Shown here piece by piece: positions 45,106-57,300 of a DNA stretch of 64,000 nt (the first letter of the stretch is position 1; every line of letters begins with the position of its first letter). The notes beneath the pieces are model-generated. The model was not told where the DNA came from, did not search any database, and saw only the letters and a program-made list of their open reading frames with translations. The translations under genes and the position numbers were made by a program. Source of the stretch: Tenrec ecaudatus (taxonomy: Eukaryota; Chordata; Mammalia; Afrosoricida; Tenrecidae); the NCBI RefSeq assembly GCF_050624435.1, contig NC_134539.1, positions 124,191,025 through 124,255,024 of the forward strand, in the 5' to 3' direction.

Positions 45106-46070
45106 TCATCTGCTGACCCTCTACTGCGCTAGGTGTGATGACTGTCCCTCCTGATACTGTGTCCAGAGCATGTGAGAGGAGTCTCACCACCCTCGCTCTC
45201 TTCGCAGGAGCATTCTGGCTGTACTGCCTCCAACACGCATTTGTTTGTTCTTCTGGAAGTCCACTCTTTGCCAGCTTCATAATTCAAGTGTATCCATTCT
45301 TCTTCCGTCTTCCTTTCACGTGCATTTGAGGAAACTGAAAACAGCATGGTTTGGGTCAAGCACACCGCAGCCCTCCAAGCGATGCTTTGCTCTTCAGCGC
45401 TTCAAAGGTGCCCCCTGCGGCACAGTGCCCAATGCAATGCGTCATTTGATTTCTTGATGACTTGAGCATCGGCTGCGGATCAAAATGAAATGAAATCCAC
45501 GGCAGGCTCACTCTTTCCTCCGTGTACCGGTCCAGTTGAGCTCCTCTAGTTCATTTTCAATCAGGCAACTTGGAAAACTAATCGGGACTGATCTGGGGAA
45601 AGGAGCAGGATTTGAGGATCACTGGGCATTTGAAAAAGGTCTCTGATATGAAAGGCCAGAAATAAATAGGAAAATGGAGGGGCAGAAAACAGAAGTGCCA
45701 CAGGAACAAGGGCGAAAGGTTGTTTTGAAACTTCTAATTCACGTAATTAGTATCTTTTGAGAGAAACACAAAGCAGTCACAACATGAGAAGAGAATTATA
45801 TGAAAACATTGGAGAACGAGCAACCCAGGTGAGAGCGGAGCACTCAATGTGCAAATGTGGAGAAGCAGACACAGGGAGCCCCCCCAGGCCCCTCAACTCT
45901 CGCTGCCTCAGGCACCACTCAAGAGCCCTGCCCCAGGCGTGTGGCCAAGCTCAGAGACATGATGTTGATATTGGTGGTAATGAAAAAATAGCCAGAGCAA
46001 GCTGAGAGATGTGACACCACATACTATGAAACAGGTGAAGAGATTAAACTAGGTCGTCTTTCCAGTCAGC
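45106..46070. other. Intergenic DNA, nothing recognised
   Basis: No gene, RNA or named repeat seen; short reading frames only. Confidence 0.5.
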
Positions 46071-46329
46071 TATAAGGACACATTCAACAAGGGTGTGCTG
46101 GAGCTTGGCGAGCTGCAAACATTGCTTTATTTCGGTGATAGTGCAGTAGGGCGGGTGCTACAGGAGGGCTCACTCACAGGATAGAAGAACTTGTACGTCA
46201 CGGCACTAAGGCTAGGAATAGGAACCAACCTCAGAGGAGAGCACTGAAGCTACAGCCTAGGGAACAGGGGCGCGTCTGAGTAGAGCACACAGGAGGAACG
46301 AAGAGGGATGGAGAGGGAGGGGAACACTT

Positions 46330-48205
46330 CCTGGCCCACCAAGGCTGGAGAGCGATATTCCTGCTCAGAGCAGACAATGCACCGAGAGAACCATAGGGCC
46401 AGCCCCACCATGAAACACGACGTCCTTCATTGAACCATAGTGTTACGGGGACAACACTGGAGACAGAGCGCAGGGATTGTGTCTGATCTGACCCCATCAC
46501 ACTGGGCCGAAACACTAAGGGCATGCGACAGAGCAGCAAAGGGAGCAGAGTGATGAAATCCTGGGGAACACCAAAAATAGACTTTGGAGACAGTGTGGCA
46601 CCCCACCAGACTCAACTGGAAAACACGCATAAAGCCCAACAAACAGATCTTGAACTATTTATAGGCTTTTCAATTTTTGTCAGTGGCTTTCATTTTGTTG
46701 TTGTTATTTTGTTTTTGTTCTTTTAGTTGTTGTTGGTTTTGACTTCCTTTGTTGTTCTGTTTGGCTTTGTCTGGGGTTTTTTTGCACTCATTAATGTCTC
46801 TGCATGTCTATCTAGATAAGAAAGGTGGATAAACAATTCGGAGATGAAAAGAAGAGGGTCAATAGTTCCCGGGGGATACAGGAGAAGGGGAGGTAGGAGA
46901 AAGGAAGATGGTGGGGTGGGGGGGAACCAGCCCAGGGACAAGGGAACAACAAGTGAACTAAAATCAGTGACTAGAAGGGTATAGGGTGCCTAGTGGGGCT
47001 TGATCAAGGGCAATGTAGCAGCGAGGAATTACTAAACCCAAATGAGAGCCAAACATGATGGTGGGACAAGAGGAAAGTAAAAGGAAATAGAGGAAAGAAC
47101 CAGGAGGCAAAGGACTTTATAGAGGCCTAAGTACAGGCATGTACATATGTAAATATAAATATAAAGAGAGGGGAATAGAACTATATACTCATATCTATAT
47201 ATTAAGAATTAAGGTTGCAGATGGACATTGGGCCTTGACTCAAGTGCTCCCTCAACACAAGAACACTTTGTTTTAATAATCCGGCATTCTGTGATGCTCA
47301 CCTTCCCGACACGATTGGTGAAGACAAAAGGGGTACATAAGCAAATGTGGTGAAGAAAATCAATGGTGTCTGGCTATGAAAAGATAGCACCTGGGGTCTT
47401 AAATGCTTGAAGATAAACAAGTAGCCATCTAGCTGAGAAACAACAAAGCCCACATGGAAGAAGCACACCAGCCTGTGTGATCACGAGGTGTCGATGGGAT
47501 CAGGTATCAGGCATCAAAGACCCAGAACAAAATCATACCCAATGTGAATGGGGGTGGGGTGGGGGCATGGAGTAGAGACCCAAAGCCCATCTGTAGACAA
47601 TAGGACATCCCCTCACAGAAGGGTCACAAGGAAGAGATGAGCCAGTCAGGGTTCAGTATAGCACCTATGAAACACACAACTTTCCTCTAGTTCTTTAATA
47701 CTCATGTCAAAAAAAAATACTCATGCCCCACCCCACTATCATGACCTCAATTCAACCTCACAAATCTGACTAGACCAGAGCATGCACACTGATACAGATA
47801 AGAGCCAGAAACACAGGGAATCCAGGATATAAACCCCTCAGAGCCAACAACGAGAATAGAGATACCAGGAGGATTAGGGGAAGGTGGGGGGAGAAAAGGG
47901 GGGTCAATCACAAGGATCAGCATATAACCCCCTCCCAAGGGGACAAACAACAGGAAAGTGGGTGAAGGACAACAAAGGATGATGTAAGATATGAAAATAA
48001 TAATCTATAACTTATGAAGGGTTTGTGAGAGAGGATGGGAGAGGGAGGGGGGAGAAATGGGGAGCTGATATCAGGGGCTCCAATGGGAAGAGAATGCTTT
48101 GAAAATGATGATGGCATCATATGTGCAAATGTGTTTGACACAGTGGATGAAAGTATGGATTGTGATAAGAGATGTAAGAGCCACCAATAAAAGTATTTAA
48201 TAAAA
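46330..48205 (+). mobile_element. L1 3' region, plus orientation, older copy
   Basis: Collinear with the L1 3' region at 37855-40145 but on the other strand. Both start at 'cctggcccacca', pass through 'agatagcacctggggtctta' and 'catggaagaagcacaccagc', and end 'ggattgtgataagagatgta', 'gagccaccaataaaag'. It carries only one copy of the 246-bp 3' UTR segment (about 47290-47520). The 5' limit may extend to about 46070. Its 3' end abuts the NAA50 pseudogene. Confidence 0.82.
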
Positions 48206-48208
48206 CAG

Positions 48209-48990
48209 AAAAGACAATTGTGTCTTCTACACCTGTGGGAAGAAAGATGTTTTTTGACAACATCTATCTGCATGTCCAGAGCAAGAATGGGTCAGCAACC
48301 GACTTCTACGGGCAGTTTGGCTTCGAGATTATTGAGACAAGAAGAAAACTCTAAGAGGATAGAGCCTGAAGATGTTGGGGCTGCAGAAAACTTTCAAAAT
48401 CCCTCTTGTGGATGCACAAAAGATAGACAACTCAGCACGTGGCAGACGGACGTTCTTGCCCTTGCTTATCATGAAATAAAAGAGAAGCCCGTCGATCCCA
48501 CTCCACCTTTCTTTTAAGGCTTTCCCTCCTCCTTATTCTTGTTTCTCTCTCTCTCTTCCTGCCTCTCCCCTCTCCCTCTCTTTCCCTGTCCTCTAAAACT
48601 TTCAATACTTTCAAGGACTTCACAAATCATCCTTGGATTGTTTTTGTTTTCTTATTTGTGTAAGATGATTGGATTGAAAGAAGGAAAAAAAAACAGTCGA
48701 TCTGTGAAATTTCAGTTCAGAACACCCCAAATTTCAGACTTTTTAACAGGTTTTTTGAAATGTCTTGCTTTCACATTGAAGGACAGGGCCGACCGGATAT
48801 CATATATTCCCAAAGATAAAAAGCAGCAGCAGCAGCAATATCTTGTTTTGATTCAAACAAGTTTCAGGTGTGGTGCTTTGGGTTTCCCAAGACTCCTTGT
48901 GAGATGTTGTTTGCGTCCGTTGCCTTCACTCCACCTGAGCGCACCTGAGCATGGTTCCCGAAATGGACCACTGTGGTCCTTGTAAAGAAT
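48209..48990 (+). pseudogene. NAA50P: 5'-truncated processed pseudogene of NAA50
   Basis: Intronless copy of the 3' part of the mRNA for NAA50, the catalytic N-terminal acetyltransferase of the NatE complex. Coding similarity runs from about 48219 to 48440: DNIYLHVQ, then (N)GSATDFYGQFGFEIIET, then after a small deletion that also breaks the frame, RIEPEDV, and after further frame changes the remains of the C-terminal QKTDN. It begins mid-gene (near the C-terminal third of the GNAT domain), so it cannot encode an enzyme. Downstream sequence to about 48990 is inferred to be 3' UTR, because it continues without a break, but that end was not verified. No clear poly(A) tail is seen. It directly follows the 3' end of a + strand L1. 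Confidence 0.8.
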
Positions 48991-49154
48991 ACTGAGCTGC
49001 CTCAACAGTTTTTGTTTTGTTTTTAAAAAGCAATTATTTCCTTTTTCCTAGTTTAGGATGTGTTGGTGGTCACATTTGTTCTATAGAACAATATAAATAG
49101 ATATGAATATAAATACATTTGCTTTCTTTTTGGTCCCAGTACTTGAGTTGCACT

Positions 49155-49215
49155 GTTTTCTGCTAACCGAGGGGCCAGGTGGTAGCAGGTTCAGTTCCCC
49201 TGTTGCTGCTCATTA
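49155..49215 (+). repeat. Possible AfroSINE head fragment
   Basis: 'ttttctgctaaccgaggggc' then 'agcaggttcagttcc' resembles the tRNA-derived part. Short and diverged. Confidence 0.45.
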
Positions 49216-49540
49216 CGAATGGCAAGAACTGTTAGCATGTGGGCTGGGAGATTAGCCTTTTAAACTATCCCAGAGAGACATATGGCCTTTAACTGACCTT
49301 GCAAGGTTTGTTGTGATTTGCTCCCTGCTTTGTTCCTTGTTCTTCAGTACGCCCAGCGAGAGTTTGTCCAGCCTTAAAGATGGAGTGAGTGCTCCACAGG
49401 CTGCTCCCTTCAACCAAACCTGAAGCAGCGGTGTTTGCACACGCATAGTAGAAAGTACCTGCAAGGAAACTGTGATGGGTTTTGTGGCACAAGAACTGCA
49501 TTGTATGCTGGCTAGCCCGGGCTGCTGGCCCTGAGACCAC

Positions 49541-50038
49541 TGAGGTAGTTAGATTATTGTGCCAATCTAGACGATAAACACATGTGGGGTTAATTGAAGG
49601 ACAGAGGGATAAATGGCTCATGAGCCTTGCCTTTCTAGTTCTCAGGTCTCCTGCTTTGTAATGGTTGGGCCAGGGTGCAGCTGCCTAAGCCAATTCCCTG
49701 CTTCAGCTGGCAAGACTTACTTCCTGTAAGACATCACTGATCCCGATGCAGCCCTGGGTGCTGGAGCAGCCATGTGGAGACCCCTGCCAGTGCTGAGATG
49801 CTTATACATTCACTGATTTGGCTTTCCTCCTGCAGTCGGCATCATAGTGTGTGTTTTGTGAGATGGAGGAGGACATTGTGGACTGGTGTCAGACATATGG
49901 GTTAATGTTGGACTTGTGGGTTAGGGCAGCACTGGGTTGGGATGTTTTCTTGATGTGCACTTACCCTTCATATAAAACTCTCTCTTACACACATGAGTTT
50001 CTGTGGATTTGTTTCTCTAAAGTACCCAGACTGACACT
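49541..50038 (+). mobile_element. MLT1-like solo LTR (ERVL-MaLR fossil)
   Basis: About 500 bp beginning TGAGGTAGTTAGATTATTG and ending 'gtttctctaaagtacccaga' plus 'ctgacac', the start and end expected of MaLR LTRs, with an A/T-rich 'tataaaactctctcttaca' near the 3' end. Non-coding and ancient; no flanking internal region seen. Confidence 0.55.
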
Positions 50039-50073
50039 ACCACTGAGTGTCTGATTGTACAGGGAAGGGTATC

Positions 50074-50224
50074 CAGTGGTTCTCAGCCTTCCAAATGCCA
50101 CAGCCCTTTGATACAGTTCCCATGTTGTGGGGACCCAACCATAAATTGCTACTTCATAACTGTAACTTTGACACTGTTATGGATTGGGCGACCCCTGTCT
50201 CGACCCACAGGTTGAGAACCACTG
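50074..50224. mobile_element. SPIN/URR1-type non-autonomous hAT element
   Basis: 151 bp with inverted termini: CAGTGGTTCTCAGCCTT at 50074 and, reversed from 50224, CAGTGGTTCTCAACCTG followed by 'tgggtcgagacaggggtcgc'. The interior 'catgttgtggggacccaacc' and 'tgctacttcataactgtaac' matches the non-autonomous SPIN/URR1 group. The 8-bp flanks (agggtatc, ctctagac) do not match, so the target duplication is lost or the ends are misplaced. Confidence 0.75.
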
Positions 50225-50489
50225 CTCTAGACAGAATTTTAGAAGATAACATTGCTGTGCTATTGCGTATATGTTGGAGAACACATAGCTTTGCTTCCCC
50301 TCTGTGCCTGAAACACTGAGTGAGGATTTGGAAAGGGTGATTGTTTGAATATAGTGCTCTGTTCTCAGAAGAACAGAAGTCTAGAAGTTTCCACGCAAAT
50401 GCCACTGTAGCCTGCTCTACTGACCAGTCTGGTTTATGCCAGATTATTTTCTGATAGACAGGAAATGGATTTGATGAGTTGATAACATG

Positions 50490-51011
50490 TGTGGTAGATA
50501 TATAATCATTTGTCAATTTAAGAATTGGGAATGTGAAGGCGGGTGTAGCTTGTTAATCAGATCACAGTCAATGAGGCCCCTGTGTGAGCATGGCCTTCTC
50601 CTGAGAATTCTGCTCACTCGCTGGGAGACATTACATCTGACAAGACTCATGGAGCTACCCTAGTGCCCTGAGCCGGACAAGCCATGTGGACGCAACCAGA
50701 CCTCTGAAGCCGGAGAAGCCACAGGAGACCCCTGCCACCGCTGAGATGCTTACCACGCCACTGGACCCAAAGACTTTCTACCCACTGGCTTGTGATCGTC
50801 CTGCATTTGACTTCATTGCATGTGTTTCGTGAGTTTGAAGAGGATTTTATAGATGGGTATCGGACATATGGGCTAATATCTGACTTATAGACTTGCTCTG
50901 GACTGGCTGGGATGTTTTCTAAATGTTCACTTGTTCTTGTATACAAATCTCTTTCTTATACACATAAGTGTGTCCATGGATTTGTTTCTCTAGTCTACCC
51001 AGACTAACACA
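50490..51011 (+). mobile_element. MLT1-like solo LTR (ERVL-MaLR fossil), same family as the preceding one
   Basis: About 520 bp from TGTGGTAGATATATAATC to 'gtttctctagtctacccaga' plus 'ctaacaca'. Shared internal blocks with 49541-50038 include 'acccctgcca', 'ctgagatgctta', 'gacatatgggctaat', 'gggatgttttct' and 'atggatttgtttctct'. Same orientation, 450 bp apart. Ancient and non-coding. Confidence 0.58.
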
Positions 51012-51394
51012 ACTTGGAATGAGGAAAGCAGCAGAAAGTGTGTCATCGTCCAATCTACAATATCTACAATTTTTTATATTGCCAATACCGATAGCCCAGC
51101 AAAATGTTCTCATTAGACTTCAAAACCACAGACAGGGCTTGAATTTTCAGTCTTTTGACTTTGAAAGGAAGGATCGTTCATCATGTTTATCCTGTTATGT
51201 AAAATTCTGGTCAATTGAAGTCTCATCTCTGCAAACATATTGAATGACAAAAAGATTTGCTATAATTGTTTGCACTTGATGTAATTCAAAATTCTGACTG
51301 GAGGAAATGTGAATGAACAATAGACTTCAACCACCTTACTGAGTGCCAAGGCTAATAAGAGGGAGCTCGTTGATGAGTATGGAGGGGTCTAATC

Positions 51395-54300
51395 TTTTTT
51401 TTTTCAATCACTTTATTGGGGGCTCTTACAGCTCTTATAACAATCCATATACCAGTTGTATGACACATTTGTATATATGTTGCCATCATCATTTTCTAAA
51501 CTTTCACATTCTATTTGACCCCTTCGTATCAGTTCCTTTCCCCCGCCTCGTCCCACCCCGTGACCCCTTGATAAATTATAAATTATTATTATTTTCATAT
51601 CTTACAGTGACCGCTGTCTCACTTCACCCATGTTTCTGTTGTTCGTCCTCCTCAGGGAGGGGTGGTTATACATCGATCATTGCTGTCAGTTCCCCCTTCC
51701 TCCCTCCTTCTTCCACCTTCCCCCTCCCCTCCTCGTATCATTACTCCCATTTCTGTTCCTGAGGGGTTTATCTGACCTGGAGTCCATGTGTTGTGAGCAC
51801 TTACCTGTACCAGTGGACATGCTCCGGTCTAGCCAGAACTGAAGGGCAGGACTGGGGTCATGATAGTGGGGGTAGAGGAAGCCTCAAAGAACCAGAGGAA
51901 TATTGTGTGTTTCATCAGGGCTCTACTGCACCCTGGTTGACTCATCCCTTCCTTGTGACCCTTCTGTGAGGGGATGTCCTATTGTCTACATATGGGTTTT
52001 GGGTCTCTGCTCAGACCCTTCTCATTCTCAGATATATATAGTTGCTTCTCTGCTAGATGGTCGCTTGTTAAACTTCAGGCCTTTAAGACCCCAGACACTA
52101 TATCTTTTGATAGCCAGGCACCATCAACTTTTCCATCACGTTTGCTTATGCACCCATTTTATCTTCAGCGATTGTGCCGGGAGGGTGAGCATCACAGAAT
52201 GCCAGGTTGTTAGAATATAATGTTCTTGTGTTGAGGGAGGACTTGAGCAGAGGCCCAAAGTCAATCCACTTGCTCAATGTATGGCCATATAAATATATGC
52301 ACATAGACCAATATCTATAGTTTTATGAATTAATATATTTATATAAATGCACACCGATGTTTATACCTGTATCCATAGCTTTGCTTCCTAGATCTTTCCT
52401 CTGTTTCCTCTTATCTTCCTCCTGCTCCACCATCATACTTGTCCTTCTTCTGCCTCTTGGTAATTCCTCTCAGCTAGATTGCTGTTACTCTGACACCACA
52501 GGGATTTCTACATCCTCCTCACTGTTGCTTTTAATTCTCTAGTTGTTCCCTTGTCTATGGTGCTGTTTGCTCACTGTTCCTTTCCCCTGCCTCCTCCAAC
52601 CCCCAGGTCCTGCCAGAACCTTCAGTCCCATTGTTTTCTCCTTGGGTTTGCTTCGCCTGCCTATCTTATATTGGTAGGCAAAACAATAATAACACACACA
52701 CACACATACAGAAAGATTTAAGAAAAGGAGGAAAAAAAGAAAAAGCATACTTAATTCCATGTCTGTCTGTTAACCTTTATGACTATCTCCCCAATGGTCC
52801 TGGGGGGTTCTGGGACCTGCCCCTCTTAGCCTGAAGTCTATCTGGGGGCCTCCTCAGGGATTTTGTGGCTTGGCTTTGCACCAGTTGTTGGTTTGTTATA
52901 TTCCCTTCTTGGATCGCCCCACCGTGGAGGTCAGACTGGACACACTCCCCACTATATGTCCCTAGTACTGTCCTCTGTTGCAGGATGCTCCAGCGAGGGG
53001 CCATAGTGTCTCCAGCTGTTGTCGGCCCTCCAGGGGGAGGGAGGAGGCGGTGGGGAGGGGATGTCACTTTGGCTGTGATTGGGGCTGGCCCCATAGACCT
53101 CTCTGTTCACGAGTTGCTCATGTGGTTACATTGCCCTCAAGGTTTGGTGTGCTGTAGTGGGGTCTGCAAGCCCACTCCTATTTCTGTGGAGGCATAAATG
53201 ATACCCTCCCCCTGGGTGGATCAGTGCCCTGCCCCCCCCCCCAGTGTCCTCGTCTCCCTCTTTTTTTCTCTCTCTTCTCCTCCCCCCATCCTTTTCCCCT
53301 TCTTTGTATTGGAATGCTGTGTATAGCCTTGGGTTTGGTCTGTCCCCTGCCCAATTGCCCATACCTCACTCTGTAAAGTGTGAGATAAGTGGCTTTTCTT
53401 CTTTCCCGGGTTGATTAAACTTGCCTCAGTGTACTCACGTTGTACTTGTCCTTTTGCAGTTGTCGAACTTCACCTTGCACAATATCCTCCAACTCTTCCC
53501 ATGAGACTATATGCTTCCTGCAATCATCAGTGCTTTTTAGTGATGCGCAGTAGTCCATTGTGTGTGTGTGCCAGAAGTTTCTAATCCACTCGTCTATTGA
53601 TGGAAATTTAAGTTGTTTCCAATTCTTTATGCTTGTGATTTGTGCCACAATAATAATAATAATTTTTATACCTGGGGTTGGTCTATTTCTGACCTCTTCT
53701 GGGCATGTGCCCAGTAGAGGGATTGCTGAGTCATAGGTAACTCAAGTTCCATTTGTTTCACATAGCACCAGATGGCTTTCACGGTGGTTGTACATATCTA
53801 CACTACCACCAGCAGTGGAGGAGAGTTCCTATCTCACATTTATTGCTCTCTGCTTTTCTGATTTGAGCTATCCTTAGGGTGTTAGATGATATCTCGTAGT
53901 TGTTTCTCACAAATAACTCATAGTTTGCATTTCTCTGATTGAGAGCAATTTCTCATGTTTATTGACCATTCAGGTGTCCTCCCTAGTGAAACTTCATTGC
54001 GGGTCTTTTGCCCACTTCCTCAGGGGGTTAACTGTTCTCCTCTTATGGCAGGCTAGGAGGGTATTGTGGATTTTAGTAATAAGTCCTTTGTCTGTTGTGT
54101 CATTGCTAAAAATTCTCTCACAGTCTGTGGGTCCTCTTGTTACTCTCTTGGTGAAGTCTTTCAACGCACAAAGGTGTTTTATCCTTAGTATATCCCACTT
54201 GTTGATTTTAGCTTCATCTGTTAGCCTATGTATTCCCTGAGCCAAGGTTCTTAGGTTTGTCCCTATTCCTTCATCGATGGTCCTGATAGTTTAGGGTTTT

Positions 54301-57300
54301 CTTCTAGGTTAGTGGTCCATCTTGAGTTTGTTCTCATGCATGGAGTGAGGTAAGGGTCTTGTTTCATTTTTCTACAGGTGGATATCCATTGTTTTCAGCA
54401 CCACTTGTGAAAGACGGCATCCACCTCCCATTCGATGCTTGAAGATCACTTGTTGAAGATCACTTGTCCTCTCCCAGTCGCATGCCTTTACTGTTCTTCT
54501 GCTGCCTTATGTTGTTAGCTAGGACCTCCAATACTATGTTGAAAAGAAGTGGGCCTGAGGGACATCCTTGTCTGGTCCCCTTTTCAGTGGGATTGTTTTC
54601 GTCTTTTCTTTGTTGGCCATTGGTTTTTCATAAATGGTTTATATTAACTTGAGGAATTCCTCTTTTGTTCCTATCTACTTGAGTGTCTTAATTAGGAACG
54701 GGTGTTAGATGCTGTCAGATGCTTTTTCTGTATCTATCACTATTATCATGTTTGTCTTATCCTTTTTCTTATCAGTGTGGTGAATAATATTAATGGACTT
54801 TTGGATGTTAAACCATTCCATTCCTGCATCCCTCGAATGAATCCCACCTGATCATGGTGAATGATAGCGTTTTATATACTTTTGAATTCTATTGTACAAT
54901 ATTTTCTTAAGGATTTTTCCATCTGTTCATTAGAGATATCGATCTGTAGTTCTGTATTCCTGTGGGGGGTTCTTGCCCTGTTTGGGTATCAAAGTTACAC
55001 TAGTTCATAGAATGAGTTTGGGAGGTTGCCATATTTTTCTCTACTCTGGAATAATTTGTGGCGAGTTGGTGTCAGCTCTTCCCTGAATGTTAGGTAGAAT
55101 GCTGTGAAGCCGGGTGGGTCAGGAGATTTTTTTCATTGGTAGTTTCTTGATAACAATATCTAATTCATCTTTCTTTCGTTTCTATTTCTTCTTTTGCTGT
55201 GTGTCTGTTGAGGTTCTTGACCTTTATTTGGGATCATCTAAGGAGGGATTGTTTTTCAAGGTATTTTCCCATGTCTTCCACGTTGTTAACTTTATTAGAA
55301 TACAGACTTTCATAGTACTTTGCGATTATCCTTTTAATCTCGTTGAAGTCGGTTGTGATTTCCAACATTTCATCCCTCACCCTAGCTATTGATGATTGCT
55401 TTTTCCTTTCCTTGGTTAGGTTTGCCAGTGGACTATTGATTCTGTTGATCCTTTCAAAGAACTAGCTTTTTTGCTACATTAATTTTGTGCATTCTTTTGT
55501 CTTCCTACTTGTTTAACGTTTCCCTGATTTATGATTTCTTTCCTTTGCTATTGGAGGGGTTCTGTTGACCTGTTCTAATTGCTGGAGGTTTTGTGATAGC
55601 ATATCAGTCATAAGTCGCTTTTACTTTTTCATATATGCATTACTTGCTATCATGCTGCCTCTGATAACTGCCTTTGCTGTATCCCATAAGTTTTGGTACA
55701 TTATATTCTCATTCTCATTAGTTTCTAGAAACGTCCTAATTTCCTCTCTAATCTGGACCAGTACCCATTCATGTCACAGAAGATCGTTATTCATCCTCCA
55801 GTTGTTTGCCCTTGTTTTTCTGTTTGTCTTTTTTGTTGATCTCCAGCTTTATAGCATGGTGGTTCAAGAGGAATGTCTGAGCGATCTCTGTGTGTTTGAA
55901 TTTACTCAGGCTTGACTTGTGTTCTTGCATGTGGTTGCTTTTCAGAAATGATCCAGGCACACTTGAATGTGAATTTTTTTTTGCATTTGGATGGAGAGCT
56001 CTATATTTGTCCAACAGGTCTATTCACCCAATTATAGTGTTTAGCTCTGTACTCCTTGCTGAGTTTCTTTCCCATTGATCTATCTTTCTCTGATATCAGT
56101 GTATTAAAGTCACTTGCTATGATTGTTGAGTCTGTGATTTCTTTTTTATCTTTTAAATAATTTGATTAAATTTGGGTCTCTCCTTAGGTACGTATATATT
56201 TATTATTCTTACTGGTTCCTGGTTTACTGAACCTTTGAACATTATATAAAGTCCATCCTTGTCTCTTGTTATGATTCACACCTTGAGTTCAATTTTATTG
56301 GGGATTAGGATTGCAACCCCTGCTTTAAGTTGCCGTTTGCCTGGTATATTTTCTGCCAGCCTTTTATTCTTAGTCTATTTTTGTCTGTGAGCTTAAGATG
56401 TGTTTCTTGCCGGCAATAGATCAATGGGCTGTTTTCTGAGGCAGTCTGCTAATCTTTGTCTTTAAAAAAAAATCATTTTATTGAGGGCTCTTAGAGCTCT
56501 TATCACAATCCATACATACATCCATTGTATCAAGAATATTTGTACATATGTTGCCATCATCATTTTCAAAGCAGTTTCTTTTTACTTGAGCCCTTGATAT
56601 CAGCTCCCCCTCCCCTCCCTCCCTCCCTCATGAACTCTTGATAATTTATAAATCTATAATCCCCCCACCCCCACCCCCGCCATGTCTTACGCTGACCACT
56701 GTCTTCATTCACACACATTTCTGTTGTCTATCTCCTTAGGAAGGGGTTATATGTAGATCATTGTGACCAATCCCCATTTTCTACCCCCACCTTACCCTCC
56801 TGGTATCTATATTCTCATTATTGGTCCTGAGGAGTTTGTCTGTCCTGGATTCTCTGTATTGGAAGCTCTTGTCTGTACCTGTGTACATGCTGTGGTCTAG
56901 TCAGGTTTTTAAGGTAGAATTGAGTTCATGATCGTTAAGGGGAGGAAGCATTAAAGAACTAGAGGAAAGTTGTATGTTTCATCAGTGCTATACTTCACCT
57001 TGATGGGCTTGTCTCTTCCTTGTAACCCTTCTGTAAGGGAATGTCCAATTGTGTACAGATTGGCTTTGGTTGTCCACTTCGTGCACCCCTCATTCACATT
57101 GGTATGATTTTTTTTTGTTCTGGGTCTTTGATGCCTGATACCTGATCCCATCGACACATCGTGATCACACAGGCTGGTGTGCTTCTTCCATGTGGGCTTT
57201 GTTGCTTTTCAGCTAGATGGCCACTTGTTTGTCTTCAAGTTTTTAAGACCCCAGATGCTACATCTTTTGATAGCCAGGCACCATCAGCTTTCTTCACCAC

